Origin: Flavobacteriales bacterium UBA7612 | GTDB taxonomy: Bacteria; Bacteroidota; Bacteroidia; Flavobacteriales; Weeksellaceae | Length of the DNA stretch: 64,000 bases | Direction: 5' to 3' | NCBI GenBank assembly: GCA_002484335.1 | Contig: DLJQ01000012.1 | Coordinates: forward strand, 301,304 to 365,303 | Shown here: one piece after another, positions 16,383 to 25,039 of the stretch | How positions within the stretch are numbered: the stretch's first letter is position 1 | Layout of the letters: the number at the start of each line of letters is the position of its first letter | Program-made: the position numbers and the translations under genes | Notes under the pieces: generated by a model | Database searches by the model: none | Told to the model about the DNA's origin: nothing | What the model saw: the letters and a program-made list of their open reading frames with translations, nothing else

Positions 16383-17087
16383 ATGAAAATTCTTTATAGC
16401 TTTATTTTTGTCATTCTTTCACAATTTGTGTTTTGTCAAGTTAAGACATATAAATTTGAAGATATCATACAATATCGCATGAAGAGTGATTTTTATTCTG
16501 ATTTTCTTAATATATTATCTACAAAAGATAATAAAGTAAATTTATTAATCACTCAAACTCCAATGGGAAACTATGCAACAATAAAAATTGGAGAAAATAT
16601 GTACGTTGTATACTCTGATGAAAATAGTAAAAATTTTCAAATAGATTTCGAAGGAACAAAAGAGATGCTTGGTGCTAATTTTTTAATTAGTGATAATCCT
16701 AATATCAATGATTTGAATACAAAAAATAAAAATGTATTTCAAATAAAAAAAGAGAACAAAGAAGAAAAAGTTTTAAACAATACATGTGAGATCTATTCTG
16801 TAACAGAAAAAAAGAATTCTGAAAATATCATTACTAAAATATGTATTGATCCTAAATCAAGTATTAATACGGTATCATTTTTTAATTCTAATATCAATTT
16901 AAAAGGTCTAATTTATAAAATAGGAAATGTTTATTCACTAGAAAAAATTGGACGAATTAAAGACATTATTAAGAATGAAAAGAACAGTACAATTGAAAAT
17001 GATTTTATAATCAGTTTTGATGAGAAAGCAGCAATAGATAATTACAAAAAACAATATAAAGAGTACAAAAAACAAAACAAAGGTTAG
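16383..17087 (+). CDS. Exported protein between the transketolase subunit genes (smaller paralogue)
   Basis: 234 residues. Signal peptide at 1-19 (FVILSQFVFCQVK); the Cys is just before the cleavage-like Gln and does not make a convincing lipobox. Aligns by eye with the first half of the preceding protein (CIDPKSSINTVSF versus CIDENNSINNVSF; both end in a Lys-rich helix after ISFDEK). The pair probably arose by tandem duplication and then one copy gained or lost a C-terminal region. Starts 13 bp after its paralogue and ends 20 bp before the transketolase C-subunit gene. No known function. Confidence 0.75.
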   Translation: MKILYSFIFVILSQFVFCQVKTYKFEDIIQYRMKSDFYSDFLNILSTKDNKVNLLITQTPMGNYATIKIGENMYVVYSDENSKNFQIDFEGTKEMLGANFLISDNPNINDLNTKNKNVFQIKKENKEEKVLNNTCEIYSVTEKKNSENIITKICIDPKSSINTVSFFNSNINLKGLIYKIGNVYSLEKIGRIKDIIKNEKNSTIENDFIISFDEKAAIDNYKKQYKEYKKQNKG

Positions 17088-17107
17088 TCCTTTTTAAAAA
17101 ATAAAAA

Positions 17108-18052
17108 ATGATAGATTTAACATACACAGAAAAAAAAGATACGCGTAGTGGATTCGGAGACGGATTAACTGAATTAGGGAGAACAAATCCTAATGTTGTT
17201 GCATTATGTGCTGATTTAATTGGATCATTAAAAATGGATCAATTTATAAAAGAAAATCCAGAGCGTTTTTTCCAAATAGGAATTGCTGAAGCAAATATGA
17301 TGGGTATCGCAGCCGGTTTAACTATTGGTGGAAAAATTCCTTTTACAGGAACTTTTGCTGAGTTTTCTACTGCACGTGTATATGATCAAATTCGTCAATC
17401 AATCGCTTACTCTAATAAAAATGTTAAAATAGCAGCATCTCATGCTGGATTAACATTAGGAGAAGATGGTGCTACACATCAAACATTAGAAGATATTGGT
17501 TTAATGAAAATGTTACCAGGAATGGTTGTTATTAATCCTTGTGATTACAATCAAACAAAAGCTGCTACTATTGCTGCTGCAGAATATGATGGTCCTGTTT
17601 ATTTAAGATTTGGTCGTCCTGCTGTTCCTGTATTTACTCCTGCAGATCAAAAATTTGAAATTGGTAAAGGGATTCTTATGAATGAAGGTACTGATGTTAC
17701 TATTGTAGCTACAGGACATTTAGTATGGGAATCTTTAGTTGCTGCTGCTGAATTGGAGAAAGAAGGTATTTCTTGTGAAGTAATCAACATTCATACTATT
17801 AAACCTTTAGATGAAGAAATCATTTTAAATTCTGTAAAGAAAACAGGTAAAATTGTTACAGCAGAAGAACATAATATCCTTGGTGGTTTAGGAGAATCTG
17901 TAGCTAGAGTATTAGCTCAAAAATTACCAACTAAACAAGCTTTTGTAGCTGTTGAAGATAAATTTGGTGAATCTGGAACTCCATCTGACTTAATGAAGAA
18001 ATATGGAATAGATTCTACGGCTGTAATTGCTAAAGTAAAATCTTTATTATAA
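17108..18052 (+). CDS. Transketolase, C-terminal (pyrimidine-binding) subunit
   Basis: 314 residues. Matches the pyrimidine-binding and C-terminal domains of transketolase: RSGFGDGLTELGRTNPNVVA, GIAEANMMGIAAGL (with the conserved Glu that activates thiamine), FAEFSTARVYDQIRQSIAYS and HAGLTLGEDGATHQ. The final domain carries EVINIHTIKPLDEEI and AEEHNILGGLGE. It acts as a complex with the N-terminal subunit. Followed by a strong terminator at 18073-18100, which ends the four-gene unit. Confidence 0.95.
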   Translation: MIDLTYTEKKDTRSGFGDGLTELGRTNPNVVALCADLIGSLKMDQFIKENPERFFQIGIAEANMMGIAAGLTIGGKIPFTGTFAEFSTARVYDQIRQSIAYSNKNVKIAASHAGLTLGEDGATHQTLEDIGLMKMLPGMVVINPCDYNQTKAATIAAAEYDGPVYLRFGRPAVPVFTPADQKFEIGKGILMNEGTDVTIVATGHLVWESLVAAAELEKEGISCEVINIHTIKPLDEEIILNSVKKTGKIVTAEEHNILGGLGESVARVLAQKLPTKQAFVAVEDKFGESGTPSDLMKKYGIDSTAVIAKVKSLL

Positions 18053-18072
18053 TAAATAAGATATAAATTAAA

Positions 18073-18100
18073 AATGAGCTCATAAAGAGCTCATTTTTTT
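18073..18100 (+). terminator. Rho-independent terminator after the transketolase operon
   Basis: AATGAGCTC (18073-18081) pairs with GAGCTCATT (18087-18095) around a 5-nt loop, followed by a T-run. Confidence 0.9.
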
Positions 18101-18262
18101 TGTATTCTATTCAAATACAAATATATAAATTCTAGGTTGGTTAAAAATTTACTTTACTTATTTATCAAGTAACAAAATTAGTGCTAATATTTTTTACATA
18201 AATACTCACAAATAGGTATTTATAAAGTACATTTATATATATTGATTTAAATATTGAGGATT

Positions 18263-19018
18263 ATGGACGAGAATACGCTGAGAATATATACTGAGAAAGT
18301 AAAAGAATCATGGAAAAAAAATACAGATAAATCAAATTTAAGTTTTTTAGAGGCTCAAATAGAAAAACTAAGAGAGTATAAAAATATTCTTGATACTTTT
18401 ACTATTGGAGGATACTTTATCTATGTTATAAACCCTCAGTCAGGACATTTTGAATATGTATCAGAGCAATGTGAAAAAATACTTGGTTATTCAGCCTCAG
18501 AATACACAGCAGAACTTTGTGTAAAAATTATTCATCCCGAAGATTTAGATCATGTAATAGCTATACAACAAAAAATATCAAACTTTTCAGAACATATTGA
18601 AGATAAAAAAAGAAAAAACTACAAATTTAATTATGATTTTAGAGTCTATGATTCAGAAAAAAAATTACATCAGATACATCTTCAACATTTTTTCTTAGAA
18701 TTAGGAGATAATTCTTTACCTAGTAGTGTTTTTTGTTTAGCTACAGATATAACTCAAATAAAAATGGGTGGTATTCCACAATTAAATATTTTCCACTTAA
18801 ATCAAAACTTAACAGACATATTAAATTCCAATAAAAATAATTTGATTTTAACATCAAAAGAAAAGGAAATTGTAAATTTCTTAATCAAAGGTTATACAAG
18901 TAAGGATATTGCATCTGCAATGGATTTAAGTAAACATACTATTGATACGCATAGAAGAAATATTTTGAAAAAAAATAATTGTGCAAATACAACAGAATTA
19001 TTCAGCTTAATCCTCTAA
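18263..19018 (+). CDS. PAS-domain LuxR-type transcriptional regulator
   Basis: 251 residues from the ATG at 18263, preceded by TGAGGATT; the frame also opens at a TTG 9 bp earlier, which is less likely. A PAS fold occupies about residues 45-165 (FIYVINPQSGHFEYVSEQCE, LGYSASEY, HPEDLDHV, FCLATDITQIK). The C-terminal LuxR/GerE HTH is at about 190-250 (LTSKEKEIVNFLIKGYTSKD, KHTIDTHRRNILKK). Cytoplasmic one-component regulator; what the PAS domain senses is unknown. Single gene with its own terminator, convergent with gldN. Confidence 0.88.
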   Translation: MDENTLRIYTEKVKESWKKNTDKSNLSFLEAQIEKLREYKNILDTFTIGGYFIYVINPQSGHFEYVSEQCEKILGYSASEYTAELCVKIIHPEDLDHVIAIQQKISNFSEHIEDKKRKNYKFNYDFRVYDSEKKLHQIHLQHFFLELGDNSLPSSVFCLATDITQIKMGGIPQLNIFHLNQNLTDILNSNKNNLILTSKEKEIVNFLIKGYTSKDIASAMDLSKHTIDTHRRNILKKNNCANTTELFSLIL

Positions 19019-19026
19019 AAATATAA

Positions 19027-19058
19027 AAGGGACGAAATACAAATTTCGTCCCTTCTTA
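19027..19058. terminator. Bidirectional terminator between the LuxR regulator and gldN
   Basis: Twelve-base stem AAGGGACGAAAT (19027-19038) and ATTTCGTCCCTT (19043-19054) with a 4-nt loop, T-rich on the plus side and A-rich on the other, between convergent genes. Confidence 0.88.
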
Positions 19059-19076
19059 TTTTATACTAACTAGTTA

Positions 19077-19979
19077 TTAGTAATTCCACATATCAGCTTC
19101 TGTCTGAATAATAGAATTTCTGATTTTATGATGTTCTTCTAATTGAGCTTTTGCATCATTTGGAATATAATCTTCTAGCATTTTTGTTCCAAATGTAGTT
19201 TGAGCTTTATAAATTATAGAACTAAATCTTCTAGCATTTAATAATTCATCAAAATTAATTGCTGAATTAGAATTTCCTGGATTATACACAGAATAATTTG
19301 CTAACGTTTTTCGAGCATCAGGATACCAAATCCAAAATAAATCAATATAAGAATTGTCTGCAAATTCAGTTCCTAAAGATTGTGCATCAGGTCCCATTAT
19401 TGCTAAACCTAATAATCTATATTTCAATTCTCCTAAACGACGATCAATATACCAAAGACCTTTTGTCTTTATCATTTTTACATCGTCTGATTTAATTTTA
19501 AAATTAAATATAGCACCTTCATCAGGTTTTTCACCTGCTTGGATCATATCAAAATAAAATTGTTGAGTATCTTTCTTTTCATTACGAGCCATAATTTGAT
19601 CATAAGTCATTTTATTTTTAAAATACTCATCATCATAAACTTCAGTAATTTTTTTATCACGAATACCTTCAACTAAAACATCATATAATGATTTAGAATT
19701 TTGTACTAACTCATCACCAGAGATATAATATGGTTGATTTAAACGTTCATTTAAATCAATTACTTCCCATACAACTTTTGACCATAAAACATCTTTGTCT
19801 TCAACAAATCCATATTTCATTGGTTCTTGTGCTGTACTAATTGTATCGCCAGCTTCATCAACTCTTGTTTTATTTTCGCGGTCTCTTCTTAACTGTTCTG
19901 GCGAAACAGCATTAAGAACATTTTGCGCCATTGTAAGGGTTGAGAAGAAACTCATTAAACCAAACAAAAGATATTTCAT
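19077..19979 (-). CDS. gldN: GldN, type IX secretion / gliding motility protein
   Basis: 300 residues with a signal peptide (MSFFSTLTMAQ, cleavage near 18). Contains the GldN-type features AQEPMKYGFVEDKDVLWSK, VVWEVIDLNERLNQPYY, KIKTKGLWYID-like KMIKTKGLWYIDRRLGEL and YIDLFWIWYPDARKTL. In known systems GldN sits in the periplasm and forms, with GldK, the ring under the outer membrane that is driven by the GldLM motor during T9SS export. Last gene of the gldKLMN operon, 25 bp after gldM; ends at a bidirectional terminator. Confidence 0.96.
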   Translation of the reverse strand: MKYLLFGLMSFFSTLTMAQNVLNAVSPEQLRRDRENKTRVDEAGDTISTAQEPMKYGFVEDKDVLWSKVVWEVIDLNERLNQPYYISGDELVQNSKSLYDVLVEGIRDKKITEVYDDEYFKNKMTYDQIMARNEKKDTQQFYFDMIQAGEKPDEGAIFNFKIKSDDVKMIKTKGLWYIDRRLGELKYRLLGLAIMGPDAQSLGTEFADNSYIDLFWIWYPDARKTLANYSVYNPGNSNSAINFDELLNARRFSSIIYKAQTTFGTKMLEDYIPNDAKAQLEEHHKIRNSIIQTEADMWNY

Positions 19980-20004
19980 ATTCTATTTTTTTTAATTTAT
20001 AAAA

Positions 20005-21573
20005 TTATTGTACTTGAATAGAGATTGATGATGCTTCACCTGATAATCCTGTATTTGTTTTATATTTAATATCAAATACACCTATTACATCTCCTTTCTT
20101 AGCTTTAGATATTGCTCCAGCAGCTCCTGACATTTTATTACCAGAAACTCTTACTGTTGCCTGACCTGGTACTTTCACATTAAATGATGTTACTTCTCCT
20201 GATACAGGGAATAAGAAGTCTGGCCAATCAACACGAATTGTTTGAGCAGCAACTCCATTATCTGGTATAGCTGGACTTGTTTTTCCTAAAATAACTCCAC
20301 GTGCAGGTGGCACAGGTTTAATACGGAAAGTTTCTCTAACTGTCAATGTTTTTCCAGAACTAGCTTTTGTAGTTGCAGTAAACACAACTTCGTTTCCTCC
20401 ACCTGGAGTATAATTCCATTTATTTGCTCCTGCTCCAGATACACTACCTGAAGATGGAGATAAACTTACTGGACTGTTAGCTCCATTAATAGTAGCTGAA
20501 ATTGGATTAACTACACCACGATAAACTACACGTAAATTATCTGCAACTATTGAACCTCCTGTTGGATCTTTCTCTATAATTTCAGCAGCTTTTTTATCTA
20601 ATGTTTGTGCTACAACTTGATATGTTGAAGGAACTATAGAAACTGTTTTAGTTTGCCCATTAGATTCATAAGATATATTACCTGTTAATTGATGTACACC
20701 TACACTTGATGTATTCAATTTAATTGAAGCTTTACCATCTACAACTGTAGCATTACCTACACTTGTTTGTACAGAACCTTTAATAGAGTTATCATATGCT
20801 CCTAAAACAACGTTTAAAACAGCATCATCTCCTATTTTAACAACACCTGGAGATAAGAATAAACCTTGAAAAGCATCTAATTCAATTTTCTCTTCTAATT
20901 TACCAGATAATAATGCTCTTACTAAGTTTCCTTCTTCTGTACGAGCATCCATTTGCATTTTAGATAAATTTGTTAAAGCAGCTACCATAGGCTGATCATA
21001 AAACTTCTCTTGAATCCAAGTTTGTCTTTTTGATTTTGTAGTTGTTCCAAAAAACTCATTATAACGAGTTTCTATACTCGCTTTTTGAGCACTTTTTTGA
21101 GCAAATGTCATCAAAAAATTTCTATAAGAATCTATTTTACTAACAAATTCTTGAGCTTTTTCATTTCCTTTATCTCCTCCTTTACCTTTAAAAAATAAAG
21201 AAACTACTGGTTCTGTATTTGATAAAGCATTATAATCAGTATCTTCTGAACCGGAAATAAAATTAGCTCCAGCTAATTCTTTCTTTAATCCATCAATGTA
21301 AGAAACAAAATCATTTGTTTGTTTCTTTACTTCTGCAGCCTGTGATTTTGTATCTGCATAAGAAGGATCAGTATTCGCTTTTAAATCAATTTGATTATAA
21401 AACGTATTATTATTCTCTAAAGTCAATTTTGATGTTGACTCTAATGTTGTATTTATACTTTCGAAAGATCTCAGAACCTCACGATCTACGTTCAAAGCCA
21501 TCATAGCTATGAACACGAGATACATAAGGTTGATCATCTTCTGACGTCCGGTTAATTTACCACCTCCTGCCAT
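20005..21573 (-). CDS. gldM: GldM, T9SS motor shaft protein
   Basis: 522 residues. Begins GGGKLTGRQKMINLMYLVFI with a single N-terminal membrane helix (about 11-32), then a helical D1 domain and several Ig-like beta domains (ending SISIQVQ), the GldM arrangement. It spans the periplasm and couples proton flow through GldL to the GldK/GldN ring. Starts 57 bp after gldL. Length and all domains appear complete. Confidence 0.97.
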   Translation of the reverse strand: MAGGGKLTGRQKMINLMYLVFIAMMALNVDREVLRSFESINTTLESTSKLTLENNNTFYNQIDLKANTDPSYADTKSQAAEVKKQTNDFVSYIDGLKKELAGANFISGSEDTDYNALSNTEPVVSLFFKGKGGDKGNEKAQEFVSKIDSYRNFLMTFAQKSAQKASIETRYNEFFGTTTKSKRQTWIQEKFYDQPMVAALTNLSKMQMDARTEEGNLVRALLSGKLEEKIELDAFQGLFLSPGVVKIGDDAVLNVVLGAYDNSIKGSVQTSVGNATVVDGKASIKLNTSSVGVHQLTGNISYESNGQTKTVSIVPSTYQVVAQTLDKKAAEIIEKDPTGGSIVADNLRVVYRGVVNPISATINGANSPVSLSPSSGSVSGAGANKWNYTPGGGNEVVFTATTKASSGKTLTVRETFRIKPVPPARGVILGKTSPAIPDNGVAAQTIRVDWPDFLFPVSGEVTSFNVKVPGQATVRVSGNKMSGAAGAISKAKKGDVIGVFDIKYKTNTGLSGEASSISIQVQ

Positions 21574-21630
21574 AATAATTTATAGAATTAATGAATGTTT
21601 TAGTTAATTTATTGAAAAATGATACAATGA

Positions 21631-22302
21631 TTAGTTATTTTTCATTGCTGAAAGCATACCTCCGTATACTTTATTTAATGCATTAATATTAGCAGAAAGC
21701 TCTTGCATTTCTTTCAAGAACTGCTCTGAACTACCTGAAGATTTTTGCATTTCTTCAATAAATTGTTTATTTAATTCTACTTGTTTTTGGCTATTTTCTA
21801 TTTGTTGAGCATAAACAGCGTTTAAAGCACTAATATTTGTAGATGCTTTAGCTATTTCATTACTATATTGTTCTGTAGAAGCAACTGCTGATGTAGTCGT
21901 GTTCAATTCTTTTACTGCTGAACCAAACTTATCTAAAGATCCTCTTAATCTTTCAAAAACTTCTTTATCTAATTTAGCTTCAGCTAAAACTTTATCTAAC
22001 TCTACAGTTAAATTATTGCCTGCAGAAGCTACAGCAGCTGTTTTTCTTTGAACTGGTGCATTACCTTCTAATTCAGGAAAAGCTTTTTCCCATTCATAAC
22101 TTCCTGCTGGTTTATCAAAAAATGCAGAGTAAATGAAAACTATTGCTTCTGCTACTAATCCAATCGTTAAAATTATATTAGCGGAAATTGGTCCTAAATT
22201 GGTATGCGTTATTTTACATAAAGCCCCAATAATTACAACTGCGGCAAAGAAATTATATAAAAAATTTGTTAAACGTTCTTGTTTAGAAGCTTGTACTGCC
22301 AT
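21631..22302 (-). CDS. gldL: GldL, T9SS inner-membrane motor protein
   Basis: 223 residues. Two N-terminal transmembrane helices (NFFAAVVIIGALCKITH and IILTIGLVAEAIVFIYSAFF). The second contains the conserved membrane Glu implicated in proton coupling; the rest is a cytoplasmic coiled-coil tail rich in Ala, Glu and Asn. Together with GldM it powers T9SS secretion and gliding. Located between gldK and gldM as in other Flavobacteriia. Confidence 0.96.
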   Translation of the reverse strand: MAVQASKQERLTNFLYNFFAAVVIIGALCKITHTNLGPISANIILTIGLVAEAIVFIYSAFFDKPAGSYEWEKAFPELEGNAPVQRKTAAVASAGNNLTVELDKVLAEAKLDKEVFERLRGSLDKFGSAVKELNTTTSAVASTEQYSNEIAKASTNISALNAVYAQQIENSQKQVELNKQFIEEMQKSSGSSEQFLKEMQELSANINALNKVYGGMLSAMKNN

Positions 22303-22337
22303 GTGAATGTTTTTTTAGTTTTAATGTATAGTTATTT

Positions 22338-23777
22338 TTATTTAGTTCTTCTATAATTTATTTTTGATCCTTCAGGATATGATTGTACTGTTCGGAAACC
22401 AATAAAGCTTCTTGCAGAATCTTTATTTTCCCAATCTCTAGAAGAAACCATTAATAAGTAACCTATATCTTTCCAAGAACCTCCTCTTACACTCATATTT
22501 GAATCACCAGAAGCTGGAATTGAAGGATTAAGTGATGACGATAATAAATATGATGATCTGTTATAAGGAGAACTTGTCCATTCAGCTACATTACCAGCCA
22601 TATCATATAATCCATAACCATTAGGACGGAATGTTTTTACAGGTGCAGTATACATGTATCCTGTTTTTTTACCATCATTTATTTCTAAATAATCACCTCT
22701 TTTAGGTTTAAAGTTTGCTAAATAACAACCTCTATCATCTACTAAATAAGGTCCTCCCCAAGGATAAGGAGCATTTTCAAGACCACCACGAGCAGCATAT
22801 TCCCATTCTATTTCTGTTGGTAGACGATAACTGATAACTTTTACTTGATTACCTCTTTTCTTTTTATTTGCTAAAGCGGTATTATGATATCTTGTTCTGA
22901 AATCACAAAAAGCAGCTGCTTGATTCCAACTAACACCAACAACAGGATAATTAGCATATGCCTTATGCCAGAAGTAATCTTGATGCATAGGATCATTATA
23001 TGAATAATTAAAATCTCTTACCCAAACTGTAGTATCAGGATAAATATTTAAACTATACTCTTTACGAAAATCAACTCTAAAAGTTCCTCTTTTCTTTGCC
23101 GCAGCTGTTTGATCAACTGTTACAAATGAATAATTTAATTTTCTTGTATCTATTCGTCTATCTCCATTTAGTCTTTCTTCAGGAGGATAATACATACCTT
23201 CCATTACTTCAGCATAATCTATGTCTGGATATTTATACTTATCCCATTCAAGACGTTGTTTCCAATTTATTTTTTTTGTATCTAAATTTTGACCATCTCT
23301 GCCTGTATTGCTTTGCTTAAGGTATTCATCATATGGAGTTCCTTCTCCATCAGCTGATCCAGAAATATATGCATATGCACCTATTCCACTATCATCAGCA
23401 TTAGGATTCATAGGATCAAAACCTAAAGATTCAGCTTTATTAGCTAAAGCAGTTCTTGCAATAGAATCTTTTACATAATTTACAAAAATCTGGTATTCAG
23501 AATTTGTAATTTCAGTATCGTCCATAAAAAAACCTGTTACAGTAACAGTTTTTACAGGAGCATCATTTGTTCTCGTAAAATCATAATCTGTTTGTCCTAA
23601 AACAAAAGATCCACTTGGAATCGGAACCATTCCTTTTGGACGAACTGGTGTCCATGTCGAAGATGTTTTCGAAACTATTTGTCCATCATTCCTATCATTA
23701 CTTCCTCTGTTTTTTAACATTTTACATGATGACAAAGAAAGAGACACTAATAATGCACTTCCCAAAATTCTATTCAT
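22338..23777 (-). CDS. gldK: GldK, T9SS outer-membrane ring lipoprotein
   Basis: 479 residues. Lipoprotein signal with lipobox LSLSSC (Cys18). The body is a formylglycine-generating-enzyme-like (sulfatase-modifying factor) fold: VPIPSGSFVLGQTDYDFTRT, FMDDTEITNSEYQIF, YRLPTEIEWEYAARGG, MAGNVAEWTSSPYN, RGGSWKDIGYLL and a closing FIGFRTVQSYP. In GldK this fold is structural. It forms with GldN a ring beneath the outer membrane. First gene of the gldKLMN set; 107 bp separate it from the upstream arginase-fold gene. Confidence 0.97.
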   Translation of the reverse strand: MNRILGSALLVSLSLSSCKMLKNRGSNDRNDGQIVSKTSSTWTPVRPKGMVPIPSGSFVLGQTDYDFTRTNDAPVKTVTVTGFFMDDTEITNSEYQIFVNYVKDSIARTALANKAESLGFDPMNPNADDSGIGAYAYISGSADGEGTPYDEYLKQSNTGRDGQNLDTKKINWKQRLEWDKYKYPDIDYAEVMEGMYYPPEERLNGDRRIDTRKLNYSFVTVDQTAAAKKRGTFRVDFRKEYSLNIYPDTTVWVRDFNYSYNDPMHQDYFWHKAYANYPVVGVSWNQAAAFCDFRTRYHNTALANKKKRGNQVKVISYRLPTEIEWEYAARGGLENAPYPWGGPYLVDDRGCYLANFKPKRGDYLEINDGKKTGYMYTAPVKTFRPNGYGLYDMAGNVAEWTSSPYNRSSYLLSSSLNPSIPASGDSNMSVRGGSWKDIGYLLMVSSRDWENKDSARSFIGFRTVQSYPEGSKINYRRTK

Positions 23778-23884
23778 TCTACTATAGATTTATTTTTATA
23801 CAGCTTTTTATTACTTTAGTTCAATTAATAAATTTTACAAATTAAGTCAATTTATTAATTGGTTCGATTAAATATTATTCTTTT

Positions 23885-25033
23885 TTAAAAAAATTTTTTA
23901 TAATATTTCCACCATTTATTAGGTATTTCACCATTCAATGCTTGACTATAATCTTTTTCAGAACATGAAATAATTTCCTTCTTAGTTACATTTTCTACAG
24001 TAATTTCAACTTCTATCCACCACTGATTTGTATACGTATTTCTGTAAAAGGTATAATCACTACCTTCATTAGGAACAAAAATTTTATCAAAATATTGTGT
24101 ATCATCAAACTTTTTTATTTCTGGTTTATGATTTTTACCATCAATAAAATACCAAATCATTTGAGCAATCAATAAATGATCTAATTTTTTATATTTCTCT
24201 ATATAATCACAAACGTAAAGAGATGTTAATTTATTGCTAAATCCAAAATACCTTGACAAAGAACAAATTTCTCTTGATGAAAATCCATTTGGCGTCATGT
24301 TTTTAGATGAAGAAAAATCAGCTCCTTGAATACTAGATAAATTTATTAGAGCTGCATTAGCATCTCTAGAATAAATTTCAACCTCTTGAATTCTATCTAT
24401 CAAATGGCCTAATCTAACTACTTCAAAATTTAATTGATTAACTAAATCTAATTTCTCCTGAGCTACAAAATAAGTTTGATAACCAAGATTTGTATAATCT
24501 AAAAGATTAAATGGTTCTTTCGAAATTATTTTTGTTAAATAATTATCATCTGTTGTATCGATTTCTTCATTCTCTAATCTTAATTTACAATCAACAGATA
24601 AATAATTCACTTTATCTATTATATTATCATAAGATCTATATTGTTGATATCCTAAACTCGGTGTTCCTCCTAGAATTACTACAATGTAATTATCTTTCAA
24701 TAATCCATTGACTATATTTTTAAAGACTTTCTCTGTTTCAGTTTTTTCGTCATAGAATTCTATATTCCCAAAGTCATATAAATCTATATTCCAGTTTCCC
24801 ATCTGTAATTCATACAATTGAGTACGGATTAAATCGAAATCAACATCTTCAATTAAATCTTTTTGTTTGGAACGAGATTCTGTTATACCTATTAATGCAA
24901 TTTTATCATTACTTAAATTATCATTAATAACATCTTCTTTAAATTTTATAGAAGTTCCTAACGAAAAAGAATTACAAGACTTTGCAAAGTCTTGTAATTC
25001 TCTGGATACTGGTTTTAAAAAGTCTTTATACAT
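23885..25033 (-). CDS. Arginase/formimidoylglutamase-fold protein, probably without the metal site
   Basis: 382 residues. Overall length, order of segments and position next to gldK match the formimidoylglutamase-like gene that precedes gldK in many Flavobacteriia. The manganese motifs of the ureohydrolase family are replaced, however: GGTPSLGYQQYRS where GGHH/GGDHS is expected, LSVDCKLRLEN where DAHxD is expected, and INLSSIQGADFSSS where SxDxDxxDP is expected. Catalysis as an arginase-type enzyme is therefore doubtful. Residues about 12-23 (RELQDFAKSCNS) are encoded by a perfect 34-bp palindrome. Starts 6 bp after topA and is probably co-transcribed with it. Its role near the T9SS genes is unknown. 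Confidence 0.7.
   Translation of the reverse strand: MYKDFLKPVSRELQDFAKSCNSFSLGTSIKFKEDVINDNLSNDKIALIGITESRSKQKDLIEDVDFDLIRTQLYELQMGNWNIDLYDFGNIEFYDEKTETEKVFKNIVNGLLKDNYIVVILGGTPSLGYQQYRSYDNIIDKVNYLSVDCKLRLENEEIDTTDDNYLTKIISKEPFNLLDYTNLGYQTYFVAQEKLDLVNQLNFEVVRLGHLIDRIQEVEIYSRDANAALINLSSIQGADFSSSKNMTPNGFSSREICSLSRYFGFSNKLTSLYVCDYIEKYKKLDHLLIAQMIWYFIDGKNHKPEIKKFDDTQYFDKIFVPNEGSDYTFYRNTYTNQWWIEVEITVENVTKKEIISCSEKDYSQALNGEIPNKWWKYYKKFF
24968..25001. repeat. Perfect 34-bp palindrome inside a coding sequence
   Basis: AGAATTACAAGACTTTG and its exact reverse complement meet at 24984/24985. The core GACTTTGCAAAGTC is identical to the core of the palindrome in the intergenic element at 56894-56943. 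It encodes RELQDFAKSCNS on the minus strand without disturbing the frame. Confidence 0.9.
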
Positions 25034-25039
25034 TACTTT

